The notes: generated by a model from the sequence alone, not told the origin. Counted from the first letter of the stretch, positions 19,094 to 29,657 are shown. The stretch: 64,000 nt of DNA from Akkermansiaceae bacterium (GCA_015062055.1 SUVK01000002.1:24703-88702); one strand, 5' to 3'. Program-made: numbers and translations.

Positions 19094-19123
19094 ATTATAT
19101 AGTAAAGTCTCATGATAAGGCAA
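19094..19123 (-). promoter_or_regulatory. Predicted sigma70 promoter of DUF5069-like gene
   Basis: Minus strand TTGCCT-18 nt-TATAAT, -10 ends 9 nt before ATG at 19084. Confidence 0.6.
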
Positions 19124-19241
19124 GAAAAAATCGTGACTTGATAGTGTGTTATTTTCTTTGTTGAAAGCAACTCGCAGACAATTCTCGCAATGACGACTTA
19201 AACTCTTGCTTAGTAGTCGACTTGGTGGCATACTTGAGCCC

Positions 19242-20066
19242 GTGTCTGAGTACAAAACAGAAAATCGTTATTCGTGGTGGCAGTTAGGCTCTTTGTGGTC
19301 GCTTGATGTAGCAGTTGTTGCTGTCTGTTGGGGATGGCTGTTGGCAGTGATTTTCGGTATAAATCGACTTGCGACAGAGCCTATGTTGTTTGTGCTTTTT
19401 TCCGCTTGGGCTTGTGCTCTGTTTGCAAAGACTGCATCGGGCAGGGGGGCTAATTGCGCATATTATCGTGCGCATGCAAGGCTTATATCGCTGTTTGCGT
19501 TGTGTTGTCAGTTGGTGGCGTTGTGGCTTTTGCTATGGAGGGTAGGGCAATGTTACCTTCATTTTATTACAATACCATTGTTTTTTTTATTGATAGCTCA
19601 GGTGCCGTATTTAAGAAAACTGACCCTTTATCGAGTGTTTTGCATCTCTGCCGCATTTGTATTTAACTGTGCAATACCTGCTTATTATCACAGTTTTACA
19701 TATACTCCCCTCGGCATGATAACTGATGGTTGCCTGTGGAATATAATTTTTGTTTTCATCGTGTTTAACTTAGCGAGAAATGATTCGCAAAATAACGAGA
19801 ACCCGGATGTCGGTGAAGCGCCGGGGCAATTGTTATTTCTTCTTTTATTTTTACCGTGTGTACACTACTTGTTATCATCCGGTCCGACAATTGATTTCGA
19901 TTTCCGGTTTTACTCAGTAATCTGTTTAAGTGCTGCATTTTTATTCGTTTGCAATAAGCTGCGAGCAAGATGGTCGGGTGTGAACCGGTGCCATACTACA
20001 TGGTGGCTATTGCCTATACCGGCCATGTTGGGGGTGATTTTATACGCAGTTTCGGCTATGGTTTAA
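19242..20066 (+). CDS. Polytopic membrane protein of unknown function
   Basis: Multiple TM helices; start uncertain (TTG at 19206 or GTG at 19242); overlaps 3' end of menC by 4 nt. Confidence 0.65.
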   Translation: MSEYKTENRYSWWQLGSLWSLDVAVVAVCWGWLLAVIFGINRLATEPMLFVLFSAWACALFAKTASGRGANCAYYRAHARLISLFALCCQLVALWLLLWRVGQCYLHFITIPLFFLLIAQVPYLRKLTLYRVFCISAAFVFNCAIPAYYHSFTYTPLGMITDGCLWNIIFVFIVFNLARNDSQNNENPDVGEAPGQLLFLLLFLPCVHYLLSSGPTIDFDFRFYSVICLSAAFLFVCNKLRARWSGVNRCHTTWWLLPIPAMLGVILYAVSAMV

Positions 20067-21082
20067 TTAAACCGTAAGAACTCGCCCTCCAGGCAAAGTC
20101 GTTTGCTTGCATCGTTTACAAATAATTGGCCCGTACCAAGTCCATGCAAGGTGTGCGGGGCGACCAGTCCGCACCATTCTGCCAGAGTTTCTAAGCCGAC
20201 ATGGCTTTCGAGGGCAGAATTGACCCACCAACTGATTTTTTGCGATTCAGCTTGCTCGGCCAAGGCTTTGGCAGCCAGCAACCCGCCGTGTAAAGATGGT
20301 TTAATGACAACACCTTGAGGGCGTATCGTTTCGAGCATTTGTCGTATGTTTTGCGTATAAATCAGCTCTTCATCCAGAGCTATGGGGATGGGTGTATGGC
20401 GGCATAGCTCAGCCAAGGCTTGCCATTGTCCGGGTTTGATGGGTTGCTCTATAAAACTGATGCCGAGGCGAGCCAAAACTTCGAGGTTACGATGTGCCTC
20501 TCGTGGTTCCCAAGCGCCGTTGGCATCTAATCGTATTTCCGCATTCGGGAACGCTTGTCGCGCAGCTTGCAACATTTCTGTTTCATGCGTGAAGGGATGT
20601 GCCCCCACTTTCATCTTAAGACAAGTAAAGCCTTGAGCTATAGCTTTGTGCATGTGCTGCAACATGGTGGGTATGTCTGCCATCCAGATTAACCCGTGTA
20701 TTCTTATGCCTTCTTCTCCTCGCGAAAAGGGCGAGTCCCAGCGCTTGTCTCCCTTGGATTGTGCTGCAATGACCGCTGATTCCAGACCGAATCGGATGGG
20801 TGAGGGCATGCCCGGCAGCGTAAGGGTTTGGTGTTGCATGACTTCATCACACCAATATTGCATCTCTGCGGGGGTGATGTCTTTTAACAATCCGGGCATG
20901 ATACAGCATTCGCCCTCGCCGGTGCCTTGACTACACGCCGCGTGTACAATGTAGGTTTCTCTGCTTGTCAGCGCACCGCGAGAGGTGGTGGCCGGGCGCC
21001 GGAATTGCAGGGTACGATGCTCCCACCGCAGGGTGATGGCTTGCGGGAAGTGAGTTAACGTGGCTTGGTCCGGCTGCACCAT
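20063..21082 (-). CDS. menC: o-Succinylbenzoate synthase (enolase superfamily)
   Basis: FTCLKMKVGAHPF, AEIRLDANGAWEPREAHRN, FIEQPIKPGQW, IALDEELI; start inferred at TAATG junction with menB. Confidence 0.88.
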   Translation of the reverse strand: MVQPDQATLTHFPQAITLRWEHRTLQFRRPATTSRGALTSRETYIVHAACSQGTGEGECCIMPGLLKDITPAEMQYWCDEVMQHQTLTLPGMPSPIRFGLESAVIAAQSKGDKRWDSPFSRGEEGIRIHGLIWMADIPTMLQHMHKAIAQGFTCLKMKVGAHPFTHETEMLQAARQAFPNAEIRLDANGAWEPREAHRNLEVLARLGISFIEQPIKPGQWQALAELCRHTPIPIALDEELIYTQNIRQMLETIRPQGVVIKPSLHGGLLAAKALAEQAESQKISWWVNSALESHVGLETLAEWCGLVAPHTLHGLGTGQLFVNDASKRLCLEGEFLRFN

Positions 21083-21900
21083 TAAGGCATTTTGGGGAAT
21101 TGCGAGAAATCCGGTTTGCGTTTCTCCAAGAATGCCCGCGAGCCTTCGTGTGCTTCCTCGCACATGTAAAAGAGCATGGTGGCATCGCCGGCCAGCTCTT
21201 GTATGCCTGCCTGGCCGTCCAGCTCTGCATTCAATCCGGCCTTAATCATACGCAGGGCAATGGGTGAGTGCTGCATCATTTCTTCTGCCCATTGTACATA
21301 TTCATCCTCCAGACGGCTCAGGGGTACTACTTTGTTGACTAAGCCCATATCTAATGCTTCTTGCGCATTGTATTTGCGGCAAAGGAACCAGATTTCTCTC
21401 GTCTTTTTCTGTCCGATGCAGCGAGCCATGTATGAGGAGCCGAACCCGGCATCGAAGCTGCCTACTTTGGGCCCGGTTTGCCCGAATATCGCGTTCTCGG
21501 ATGCAATGGACACATCGCACACCACGTGCAGAACATGCCCGCCACCTATGGCGAACCCGTTAACTGCTGCAATAACCGGTTTGGGGAGGGAGCGTATTTG
21601 TTTTTGGACATCCAGCACGGACAGTCGGGGGATTCCTTGTTGGTCCACATATCCACCATACCCTTTCACGTTCATATCGCCACCGGCGCAAAAAGCGACG
21701 TCGCCGGCACCGGTGAGTACAACAACTGCCACATCTTGCATTTCTCTGCACAGGCTCAGTGCATTGCTCATTTCTGCCGTTGTGAGCGGGGTAAAGGCAT
21801 TGCGGTAGCGTTCTCGATTGATGGTGATACGGGCTATGCCGCCGTATTGTTCAAATAAGATTTCCTCGTACTGCTTGATGGTTTTCCACTCTCTTTTCAT
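21082..21900 (-). CDS. menB: 1,4-dihydroxy-2-naphthoyl-CoA synthase
   Basis: [74 protein letters not shown]. Confidence 0.96.
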   Translation of the reverse strand: MKREWKTIKQYEEILFEQYGGIARITINRERYRNAFTPLTTAEMSNALSLCREMQDVAVVVLTGAGDVAFCAGGDMNVKGYGGYVDQQGIPRLSVLDVQKQIRSLPKPVIAAVNGFAIGGGHVLHVVCDVSIASENAIFGQTGPKVGSFDAGFGSSYMARCIGQKKTREIWFLCRKYNAQEALDMGLVNKVVPLSRLEDEYVQWAEEMMQHSPIALRMIKAGLNAELDGQAGIQELAGDATMLFYMCEEAHEGSRAFLEKRKPDFSQFPKMP

Positions 21901-21902
21901 GT

Positions 21903-23516
21903 TTAATGTTCTGAATAAAAGTTTTTCAAAATGGCTGCATCTCGTTGAGCATCGGTAAAGGCTTCTACAAGCACGGGGGATTCGGTGTTGTGGAGAAGCG
22001 CCGGTAGTGCTGTGCCCCAGTCGTCGGCATTAAAGACGCTGTGGTATTCAAAACCTCGTGCTTTTGCCCAAGCCTCTGCCGTTGCGCTGTGCGGGGCATT
22101 GATGCAATCCAGATTAGGGGCTCCGATGGTCGAAAAAATGCCCCCGCAGCTGTTGTTGAGCAATAAGATGCGTATATTGCCGGGGATGCCGTTCATCCAC
22201 AAAGCGTTCATGTCGTAGAAGAAGCTCAGGTCGCCGATGATGAGAAACTGAGGGCGGGAATCTCCGGCGGCATAGCCCAATGCTGTAGAGAGGGAGCCTT
22301 CTATCCCGTTGACCCCGCGATTGCATTCCACTTGAATGCCTGCCGGCAAGGGGAAAAGGCGCGCATATCTTACGGCAGAGCTGTTGCCCAAGTGCAAGAC
22401 AGCGGGTGAGGGCAGCGATTTCATGAGGTCGCCTACCAGGCTGATGCCGCAGTGTTGAGCCTCAAACTCAACGGGCGGGGTCTGCCATAAACGTCGGTAT
22501 GCGGCATCGCCTTCTTCCGCAAAGGCTCCCAGTAGCTCCAGTAATTCACTTTTATCGCCTTCTATGACTCGCGTTAAACAACAGAAGGTATCGCATACCT
22601 CGCCATTGCTGCATAAATGCCAGTGTTCTGCCGGTGGATTCTGTCGCAACATTCGCTTCAGTCGTTTCGAAATGGTATCACCGCCCATGGTAATCAAGAG
22701 GTCCGGTGAGGGAATGCAGGGGAAGTTGCTATCCGGGCCAATCAGAGTGTCCGGGCGTGTGCAGTCTGCAATGGGGCAATTGCTCAGGTGCTCGCCGACC
22801 AAGGCAAAGCTGTGGTCTTCCATCAACTCCGGGGGAAAATAGGGAGCTTCATCCATTTGCCCCATCAATATCATGCGGCGGGGTAAAAGTGCCGTAATCT
22901 CCAACAATTCTTGCTCTTCATCAGCTGTCATGCGTGCCAGCTCGGTGCGGCGTATGACGCGAGGGATGGGTAATGGTTCTTCCGTTTCTTCAAACAAGGG
23001 CTCGCATAAGGGCACATTGATGTGTACCGGGCCCCCACCACGGTGTCTGAGCTCGAGCAATGCTTCGTTTATGAGTCTATTGGTGTACCAGCCTTCCGGA
23101 TCATACTCGGGCAATGCGGCGCTCATACGGTTGAGTGCCCCGAAGACGTTAGGCTGAGGTATTGTTTGCCCGTCTTGTTGCCCTATCCACTCTGCGGGGC
23201 GGTCTGCCGAGATAATCAAGAGAGGTATCTTGCGGTAAGAAGCTTCTGCTACTGCCGGGTGCAAGTTTAATACTGCCGACCCGGATGTTACGCAAACTGC
23301 CACGGGGGCCTGTGCTTGGGCTGCCCAGCCCAGTGCGACAAATCCGGCACCTCGCTCATCTGTCACATGGCGGCACTCAAACTCATTGCAAGCGCTAAGA
23401 GTGGCACAGATGGGGGCGTTGCGGCTGCCGGGGCATAATACACAACGTGTTACGCCGTGTGCCAGCATGAGGGCTACCAGTTCTCGCACGACGTGTTTTT
23501 TGCTCGTTTTTGCCAT
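21903..23516 (-). CDS. menD: 2-succinyl-5-enolpyruvyl-6-hydroxy-3-cyclohexene-1-carboxylate synthase
   Basis: [82 protein letters not shown], ThDP motif. Confidence 0.96.
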   Translation of the reverse strand: MAKTSKKHVVRELVALMLAHGVTRCVLCPGSRNAPICATLSACNEFECRHVTDERGAGFVALGWAAQAQAPVAVCVTSGSAVLNLHPAVAEASYRKIPLLIISADRPAEWIGQQDGQTIPQPNVFGALNRMSAALPEYDPEGWYTNRLINEALLELRHRGGGPVHINVPLCEPLFEETEEPLPIPRVIRRTELARMTADEEQELLEITALLPRRMILMGQMDEAPYFPPELMEDHSFALVGEHLSNCPIADCTRPDTLIGPDSNFPCIPSPDLLITMGGDTISKRLKRMLRQNPPAEHWHLCSNGEVCDTFCCLTRVIEGDKSELLELLGAFAEEGDAAYRRLWQTPPVEFEAQHCGISLVGDLMKSLPSPAVLHLGNSSAVRYARLFPLPAGIQVECNRGVNGIEGSLSTALGYAAGDSRPQFLIIGDLSFFYDMNALWMNGIPGNIRILLLNNSCGGIFSTIGAPNLDCINAPHSATAEAWAKARGFEYHSVFNADDWGTALPALLHNTESPVLVEAFTDAQRDAAILKNFYSEH

Positions 23517-23522
23517 GAATTG

Positions 23523-23551
23523 ATATTACCATACAAATCGTATGATGGCAA
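23523..23551 (-). promoter_or_regulatory. Predicted sigma70 promoter of menD (leaderless geometry)
   Basis: Minus strand TTGCCA-17 nt-TAATAT, -10 ends 6 nt before ATG. Confidence 0.65.
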
Positions 23552-23590
23552 GGTCGTAAGTTGACATTTAAGGCTGTTGTCGGTATTGAA

Positions 23591-23620
23591 ACACCCGATT
23601 TTCTTTTGAAAATCGGGCGT
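23591..23620 (-). terminator. Hairpin downstream of the 488-aa ORF (terminator-like, weak U-tract)
   Basis: CCCGATTTTC-tttt-GAAAATCGGG, extendable with A/T pairs. Confidence 0.5.
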
Positions 23621-23644
23621 TGAAACTTATCTCAGAGAGCAAGA

Positions 23645-25111
23645 TTATTCCGCATCCGGCGTTGCTTTGGGCTTAGCTGCTGCGGGAGTTTTTGCTTTTT
23701 TCTGCTTTTTGTGGCGTTTTGTCGGCTCCGGTTTGGTCGGAGCAGGGGCTGCTTCACCCTTGGGATACCAGATGGCGTTATCGTTCGTTACAACGACAAA
23801 ACCTTGCTCCAGCAACCAAATCATGTCCGCGGCAAAGGGCGCATAGGCTTCGGACGCTGCCTTTTTGCTTTCCTCATCGGTGCCTACGGGTACGCCGGAG
23901 AGCGCGGCAAACATGGCCTCCACCTTCTCGCCGGAGTGCTCTTTGCTCCAGTTGACAATGGCCATCATACGGTCTGCGAGTACGGTACCCTCGGGGATTG
24001 CCCTTACTCGACTGGGACCGGTGTAGTGGTTACCCTGCCATTTGTAGATGGGCATATGGTGGCGTGCCAAGCCGTGGCAGAGATTCGGTATCAGCATTTG
24101 CGGGGAGCGTCGCGTGCGGTCTGACAGAGTGGCTACGTGGGCTGCTATGCCGGGGCTAAGCACTTTGCGGGGGGTGGCTCCGTTGATGAATACTTTGTCT
24201 ACAACCTCGTACACTTGGCTGTAATGGTTAGCTACAAAGTCAGCCTCAACGGACTTAGCGTCCTCGAGTACTAGCTCACCGGCACCCTCACGAGTGGGTT
24301 TCCAGACTGTCTTTTTGCCGGCAGAGGCAATCCAAGCCTGCACAGCTTCCTCGTCTTTATTGAGTGTTACCTTGGCTTTGAAAGCATCAAGTGTCATGTT
24401 GGAGTACTTGGTGCGGTAAAGCCCCATGAGAGCTGCTTGGTAGCCATGCCAGTTTACCGGGCCAATGACTTCGCCACCCAAAGAGCATTGAGCAATAGCT
24501 GTGAAGTTGCCCTTGGGTGCCTCTACTTCTACCTCTTCCGTTGTGTACAGTTCACCGAGCCATGGTGCAGACCACATGTATGAAATGGCTTCTGCTTCGG
24601 TCAGCCAGCATGCACCATCGCTCTTGGTAGAGTGTACCAACATGCTGCCGGTGTCGAGTTTCATGAACACAAGGTCGTAGCGGTCCTTGCCGGCCATGAC
24701 GATGCGTGCCAAATCCAGAAGAGAAAGTGCACGTTTTTGTTTTTGAATTTCCTTGCTGAAAATCTCCAGGATGCTGTTGGTCGGGCGTAACTCTACGCGA
24801 TACCCTTCTGCCGGGGCGGGAAGCTCGCGACGCGGGCGCTCTTCGCGACTGTCTCGGCGGTTGCGACGGGGGCCGTCTTTGCGGAACGCGCCTCGGTTAT
24901 CGGCTGCACCCTCGGGGCGGGGCCCTCGGCGGTCACGGTCGCTGCCGGGACGACGTGCGTTACCTCGTCGCTCGGGGCGGTCGATAGAGTGCATTTTGGG
25001 TAGATTAGATGCAGTATCAGCTCCCGGCTTGGCCCATGCAGGCCCAAACTGGAAACCGGTCAGCTCGGTAAGGTCAAAGGGCGTATCGCCCCCCTGTTTG
25101 CTGTCTTCCAT
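23645..25111 (-). CDS. Conserved-looking hypothetical protein with Arg/Asp/Gly-rich N-terminal and Lys-rich C-terminal disordered tails
   Basis: RRGNARRPGSDRDRRGPRPEGAADNRGAFRKDGPRRNRRDSREERPRRE ... folded core ... KPEPTKRHKKQKKAKTPAAAKPKA. Confidence 0.75.
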   Translation of the reverse strand: MEDSKQGGDTPFDLTELTGFQFGPAWAKPGADTASNLPKMHSIDRPERRGNARRPGSDRDRRGPRPEGAADNRGAFRKDGPRRNRRDSREERPRRELPAPAEGYRVELRPTNSILEIFSKEIQKQKRALSLLDLARIVMAGKDRYDLVFMKLDTGSMLVHSTKSDGACWLTEAEAISYMWSAPWLGELYTTEEVEVEAPKGNFTAIAQCSLGGEVIGPVNWHGYQAALMGLYRTKYSNMTLDAFKAKVTLNKDEEAVQAWIASAGKKTVWKPTREGAGELVLEDAKSVEADFVANHYSQVYEVVDKVFINGATPRKVLSPGIAAHVATLSDRTRRSPQMLIPNLCHGLARHHMPIYKWQGNHYTGPSRVRAIPEGTVLADRMMAIVNWSKEHSGEKVEAMFAALSGVPVGTDEESKKAASEAYAPFAADMIWLLEQGFVVVTNDNAIWYPKGEAAPAPTKPEPTKRHKKQKKAKTPAAAKPKATPDAE

Positions 25112-25244
25112 ATATGTTAATCCTGGTAAAAGAGAGATTTTGTAACTGTGTCTAGACTACCGCGAAATCCGCGTGATTGCAATCTTTTTTTGCGCTTTGA
25201 GCTCAAAAAAAAGAATTTTTGAGAAAAAAGTGCAAGTAAACGGC

Positions 25245-26891
25245 TCAGTTGCTACGTTCTTCAATGAATTCGACGCCCAGCAGGCAAATATCATCATCTT
25301 GACGCGTAGACTCGGTAAAGCGGTGCATGCCCGCAAGAGAAATGTCTATCATCTCTTTGATGTTTTGCGGTGTATGCTGTTGCAGGTAGGAGATGATGCG
25401 TTGAACTCCCATTTCTTCGCCTTGCGGGTTGGTTGCTTCGTATAAACCATCGGTATAGAGCATGAGTTTCATGCCCGGCTCTAGCGCAATTTCGCTTTCT
25501 CGATACAGGGCGCTGTCTAACAACCCCAGTGCCGGCGATCTCGGTATGGGCGGTAATATGGCTCGGCCATCTTCCGACAAAACTATGGGGGCCGGGTGCC
25601 CCGCACCCGAAAGCGTGAGCCTGCGCTTGTCTAAATCCAGATACACATAACAGGCCGAGGCAAACATGGTGATGTTGGCTTGGCTGAAGATGCGGAAGAG
25701 TTGGCGATTCAGCGATGAGAGAAGCAAGCCCGGCGTGTCGGCCAAGGTTGAAACCTGCTCCATGAGGCCGCGAAGCATCGAGGCAATGAGTGCTGCTCTT
25801 ACGCCATGGCCCATGACATCGCATATCAACATACCCACCCCTGACTCCCTGACGGGGAATACTGCAAAACAATCTCCCGCCACGCCGGTGCAGGGCATGT
25901 AAACGTGGTGAAATCTGGCGGTGCGCTTAGTGCCGTTTTCTCCGTCTTTCCATACGCGGTCGGGTATGCGCAGCGGTTGCAAGGCATGCTGAATCTCACG
26001 TGCAAGGCTTATTTCTTTTTCGAGTGCGCGATTTCGCTCATCTAGCTGTTCGGCCATGCGGCGGTAGCGTTGCTGTGTCTCAACGAGTTCCGTTACATCG
26101 GAGGATATGCCGACTATGCCCTTAACGTTGCCCGCTGTATCATACCAGGGAAACTTAGACAGTTTGCACCATGAGTTTTCGCCATCTTTCCAACTTTCTC
26201 GGTGTATACGGTTGGTAATGGGCACCCCGGTACGCATGATTTCCAGCTCTTCCTCTCTGGCTACCAATGTGGTATCATCTGCAAAAAAATGTGTGTCCTT
26301 GCAGCCTATCAGGTCTGATGGGGTGGGTACGCCCATTTTGCGGGCCGTGGCTTCATTTGCCATAACAAAGCGAGACTCGCGGTTCTTGTAGTAGATGTTG
26401 TCGGGCAAAAAGTTAATGAGGTTGCGGAACAAGTCTCGGTCCTCCATGGCGTGCATATCTGCCATTTTGCGACGCGTAATATCGACCCAAACGCCGACCA
26501 GCTGGATATTTTTTTTGTTCTTATCGCGCTCCAAAAGGCCGTTAACACGCACCCATCGCCAACCTCGAGAATGCAGGTTCAGTAGGCGAATCTCTACTCG
26601 AAGAGGGGCCGTTGTGGGGCGTCCTAAATACTTTTGTACTTCGTTGGCAAAGAATTGTCTATCGTCTTCGTGGATGGTATGCTCCGGGTCTGTGAAAATG
26701 TTAGGTGCCCATTCATCAAAGGGCAATCCCATCATGCGCAGACACTGCTCCGTATAAAAAATCTCTCCACTCTCGATATTCCAACAGTAAACACCTTCTT
26801 CTGCCGCCCTTAATGCTTTACGTACCATTTTCCAGTTAAATACACCGGGTACGGTTTTGCCTGTGCTGTTGCTGTCAGAAGGTCGACTCAT
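25245..26891 (-). CDS. PAS/PAC sensor with PP2C-type (SpoIIE/RsbU) serine phosphatase domain
   Basis: Two PAS regions; FHHVYMPCTGVAGDCFAVFPVRESGVGMLICDVMGHGVRAALIASML... ; ELMLYTDGLYEATNPQGE-type motif. Confidence 0.93.
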   Translation of the reverse strand: MSRPSDSNSTGKTVPGVFNWKMVRKALRAAEEGVYCWNIESGEIFYTEQCLRMMGLPFDEWAPNIFTDPEHTIHEDDRQFFANEVQKYLGRPTTAPLRVEIRLLNLHSRGWRWVRVNGLLERDKNKKNIQLVGVWVDITRRKMADMHAMEDRDLFRNLINFLPDNIYYKNRESRFVMANEATARKMGVPTPSDLIGCKDTHFFADDTTLVAREEELEIMRTGVPITNRIHRESWKDGENSWCKLSKFPWYDTAGNVKGIVGISSDVTELVETQQRYRRMAEQLDERNRALEKEISLAREIQHALQPLRIPDRVWKDGENGTKRTARFHHVYMPCTGVAGDCFAVFPVRESGVGMLICDVMGHGVRAALIASMLRGLMEQVSTLADTPGLLLSSLNRQLFRIFSQANITMFASACYVYLDLDKRRLTLSGAGHPAPIVLSEDGRAILPPIPRSPALGLLDSALYRESEIALEPGMKLMLYTDGLYEATNPQGEEMGVQRIISYLQQHTPQNIKEMIDISLAGMHRFTESTRQDDDICLLGVEFIEERSN

Positions 26892-26900
26892 TAGTATATA

Positions 26901-26928
26901 CTTATACCTTGTTATGGACGAATTTCAA
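26901..26928 (-). promoter_or_regulatory. Predicted sigma70 promoter of PAS-PP2C gene (near-leaderless)
   Basis: Minus strand TTGAAA-16 nt-TATAAG, 9 nt before ATG. Confidence 0.6.
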
Positions 26929-26944
26929 GCTTTTTTATGCAGAT

Positions 26945-28156
26945 TTACTTCTTTTTGCTGCGTGCTATTTGCAGGAGCTTTCGAATGGGTTTAGCGTTGG
27001 TGCCACCAACACAGTCATCGACAGTGGCACCTTTGGCTGTTTTGGCTTCAAGGTCGGCACCGTGCGCGATAAGCCAACGTACGATTTCCGTATGGCTCAG
27101 GCCGCAGGCGTTATGTAAGGCAGTGGTGCCGTTCGCGTTCGGTATTATCATGTTGACATCTGCACCCTCTCGAATGGCTTGCAAGGCTGACAATAAACGG
27201 CGTTGGTATAGTTTCTCAACAGCTGTTGTGTACTGACTGCGGGATAATGCGTCAATTAAACCATCAAGCTCTGTATCCGCCTCTGCGGGGGGAGTCAAGT
27301 CCGGCAATTCGATATCTCCCGTTTGAGCGTTTGAAGGCAATATGGCAAAGACGGCCCCTTTAGCCTCCCAGCCATATCCCTCACGCAAATTGGCTTCCAC
27401 GTGCGCAAGCCCGGTTTCGGTGTCTGCAAAATCCAGTTCAATGATAAAGATAACCGGCCCCCGAATTTCGATGTAGGCAGCGGTGCCGATGGGCTCATAA
27501 CTGACCGTGTAGTTGGCGTATATCTCCGGTGGTAGGTTGCCGAGCTCTATGACGGCGGGTACTTGATACGAATCCTCTGTAGCCGGGAATTGTATGACGA
27601 TGGGGGACGATATGCTCGGCTGCCATGCCGGGTTTTCATTTTCCTGTGAAAAATGTTTCTCTATAGCCCCTTTAAAATCAATTACTACTTTTTTGCCTGC
27701 AAGAGTTCTGGGTACAACATCGCCTACCGGGTCATCCATCCGTTGCAAGGTTTTGTGGGTGGCGGTTGAATCTTGTATGCGGAACTTGAGGTGATAGTAG
27801 TCAATTTTATTCCATTTCATGTGCGCGGTGCCGACGGCGTCTCCCTCAAACTTTAAATCGATGGTCCCGGTGTCTTTCTTGCCGTTGACGATAAGTTTTG
27901 CCGTTTTCTTTTTCTCATCCGCTTGGTAACTGAGGGTGTATATGCCACGCTCTCCCTCGGCTGTGTAACTGCCGTTTACAGCCTTGCTGTCTTTCCCCAA
28001 ATCAATCAGCAGCGGTGTCATTTTGGACGCAGGAGAATAGCTGAAATGCAATTTCTTGCCGTTCAGTTCTGTGGGTATGCTGTAGGTTGCATCTGCATCA
28101 GCAAATACAAATTGACTCGCTAAAGCTAAGACTGTATAAAGGGGAAGCAGTTTCAT
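26945..28156 (-). CDS. Secreted protein with C-terminal ankyrin repeats
   Basis: Signal peptide MKLLPLYTVLALASQFVFADA; NANGTTALHNACGLSHTEIVRWLIAHGADLEAKTAKGAT. Confidence 0.78.
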   Translation of the reverse strand: MKLLPLYTVLALASQFVFADADATYSIPTELNGKKLHFSYSPASKMTPLLIDLGKDSKAVNGSYTAEGERGIYTLSYQADEKKKTAKLIVNGKKDTGTIDLKFEGDAVGTAHMKWNKIDYYHLKFRIQDSTATHKTLQRMDDPVGDVVPRTLAGKKVVIDFKGAIEKHFSQENENPAWQPSISSPIVIQFPATEDSYQVPAVIELGNLPPEIYANYTVSYEPIGTAAYIEIRGPVIFIIELDFADTETGLAHVEANLREGYGWEAKGAVFAILPSNAQTGDIELPDLTPPAEADTELDGLIDALSRSQYTTAVEKLYQRRLLSALQAIREGADVNMIIPNANGTTALHNACGLSHTEIVRWLIAHGADLEAKTAKGATVDDCVGGTNAKPIRKLLQIARSKKK

Positions 28157-28165
28157 TTCTATACT

Positions 28166-28194
28166 AATATGCCTTAACAGTAATTGCCTGTCAA
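28166..28194 (-). promoter_or_regulatory. Predicted sigma70 promoter of ankyrin gene (near-leaderless)
   Basis: Minus strand TTGACA-17 nt-CATATT, 9 nt before ATG. Confidence 0.6.
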
Positions 28195-28195
28195 T

Positions 28196-28229
28196 AAAAA
28201 AAAGGCGGGCTCATTGCGAACCCGCCTTT
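28196..28229 (-). terminator. pgk intrinsic terminator
   Basis: AAAGGCGGG-ctcattgcgaa-CCCGCCTTT with A8 run at 5' side (U-tract on minus strand). Confidence 0.88.
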
Positions 28230-28249
28230 GAAAATGTAATAATCGAGCT

Positions 28250-29449
28250 TTACTTATCGGTCAAAGAGCCGATGCCGGGCAGAATCTTGCCCTCAAGCAG
28301 CTCAAGAGAAGCACCACCACCGGTGGAGCAGAAGGAAAGCTTATCTGCCACCTTGAACTTCTTGGCAGCTGTTACGGAGTCACCACCACCCACGATGGAG
28401 ATGCAGTCGGACTCTGCCAAGCACTCGGCGATAGCTTTGGTACCCTTAGCGAAGGAATCGAGCTCGAACACGCCCAGCGGGCCGTTCCACAGCACAGTCT
28501 TGGCGCCACGGATGATGTTGCAGAACTCCTCGATGGCTTTGTCACCAATGTCGATACCCATACCACCCTCAGGAATCTCGCCACCCTCTGCCCAAGGAGC
28601 AGTGCAGCTGGTTTCGGCGCCTTCCTCGAACTTGTAAGAGTAGCGAGTGTCGGCGGGTAATACGAACTTAACGCCCTTGGCGGCAGCATCGGCAAGAATC
28701 TCGTTAGCAAGGTCAAGCTTGTCGGCCTCAATCTTGGAGTTGCCTACATTCTTGCCCTGAGCGGCAAGGAAGGTGTTGGCCATAGCACCACCGATGATGA
28801 AGGTCTGGCTCTTCTCCATGAGTTTGGAGAGCACTTGAATCTTGTCAGACACCTTGGCACCACCCATGATAACAACGAAGGGTTGGGCAGGGGTCTCAAG
28901 CTTGCCCTCAAGGTACTCGAGTTCGTGCTCGATGAGGAAGCCCATGGCGCTCTTCTCGGCGTAGTGTGTTACACCCTCCGTAGAAGCGTGTGCGCGGTGA
29001 GCTGAACCGAAGGCATCGTTTACATACAACTTAGCATCGCCAAGCAGAGCCTTGGCAAATTCGGGGTCATTCTTCTTCTCTTTCTTGTCGAAGCGAACGT
29101 TGTCAAGCAACAATACATCGCCGTTCTGAAGAGCGGCACGTGCAGCAGTGGCAGCTTCGCCGATAGTTTCGGGAACAAAGGCTACGGGCTTGCCCAAATG
29201 ACCGGCAAGACACTCTGCGGCAGCCTTAAGAGAGAACTCGGCCTGATAGCCCGTACCTTCCGGGCGGCCCAGGTGAGAGCAAAGAACAAGACGAGCACCA
29301 TTCTCAAGCAAATACTTGATGGTGGGCAGAGCGGCAACGATGCGGGCATCGTTGGTGATTACGCCGTCCTTCATGGGAACATTGAAGTCCACACGCATGA
29401 GAACTTCCTTACCGGCAACGTCGAGGTCGCGTACTGTCAGTTTAGCCAT
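28250..29449 (-). CDS. pgk: Phosphoglycerate kinase
   Basis: MAKLTVRDLDVAGKEVLMRVDFNVPMKDGVITND, LCSHLGRPEG, FVVIMGGAKVSDKIQVL, WNGPLGVFE, GGGDSVTA. Confidence 0.98.
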   Translation of the reverse strand: MAKLTVRDLDVAGKEVLMRVDFNVPMKDGVITNDARIVAALPTIKYLLENGARLVLCSHLGRPEGTGYQAEFSLKAAAECLAGHLGKPVAFVPETIGEAATAARAALQNGDVLLLDNVRFDKKEKKNDPEFAKALLGDAKLYVNDAFGSAHRAHASTEGVTHYAEKSAMGFLIEHELEYLEGKLETPAQPFVVIMGGAKVSDKIQVLSKLMEKSQTFIIGGAMANTFLAAQGKNVGNSKIEADKLDLANEILADAAAKGVKFVLPADTRYSYKFEEGAETSCTAPWAEGGEIPEGGMGIDIGDKAIEEFCNIIRGAKTVLWNGPLGVFELDSFAKGTKAIAECLAESDCISIVGGGDSVTAAKKFKVADKLSFCSTGGGASLELLEGKILPGIGSLTDK

Positions 29450-29623
29450 AATATTGATGTATGTTTGTGTTTGGAAAATGTTTTGCCACAAGTACTCACT
29501 CAGGCGGGGCTATTTTAGCTTGACGCAAGGCGTTTTTCAAGGCAAAATGCGCAGTAGGACGTTAAAACTTGGTTATATGGGGGGAATTATTGCAAATAAG
29601 TAGGGCTGCGTGGCAACCTTAGC

Positions 29624-29651
29624 TTGACAAATCTGCACTTTAAGTCATAAT
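29624..29651 (+). promoter_or_regulatory. Predicted sigma70 promoter of the 29658 ORF (leaderless geometry)
   Basis: TTGACA-16 nt-CATAAT, 6 nt before ATG 29658. Confidence 0.65.
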
Positions 29652-29657
29652 TATGGT

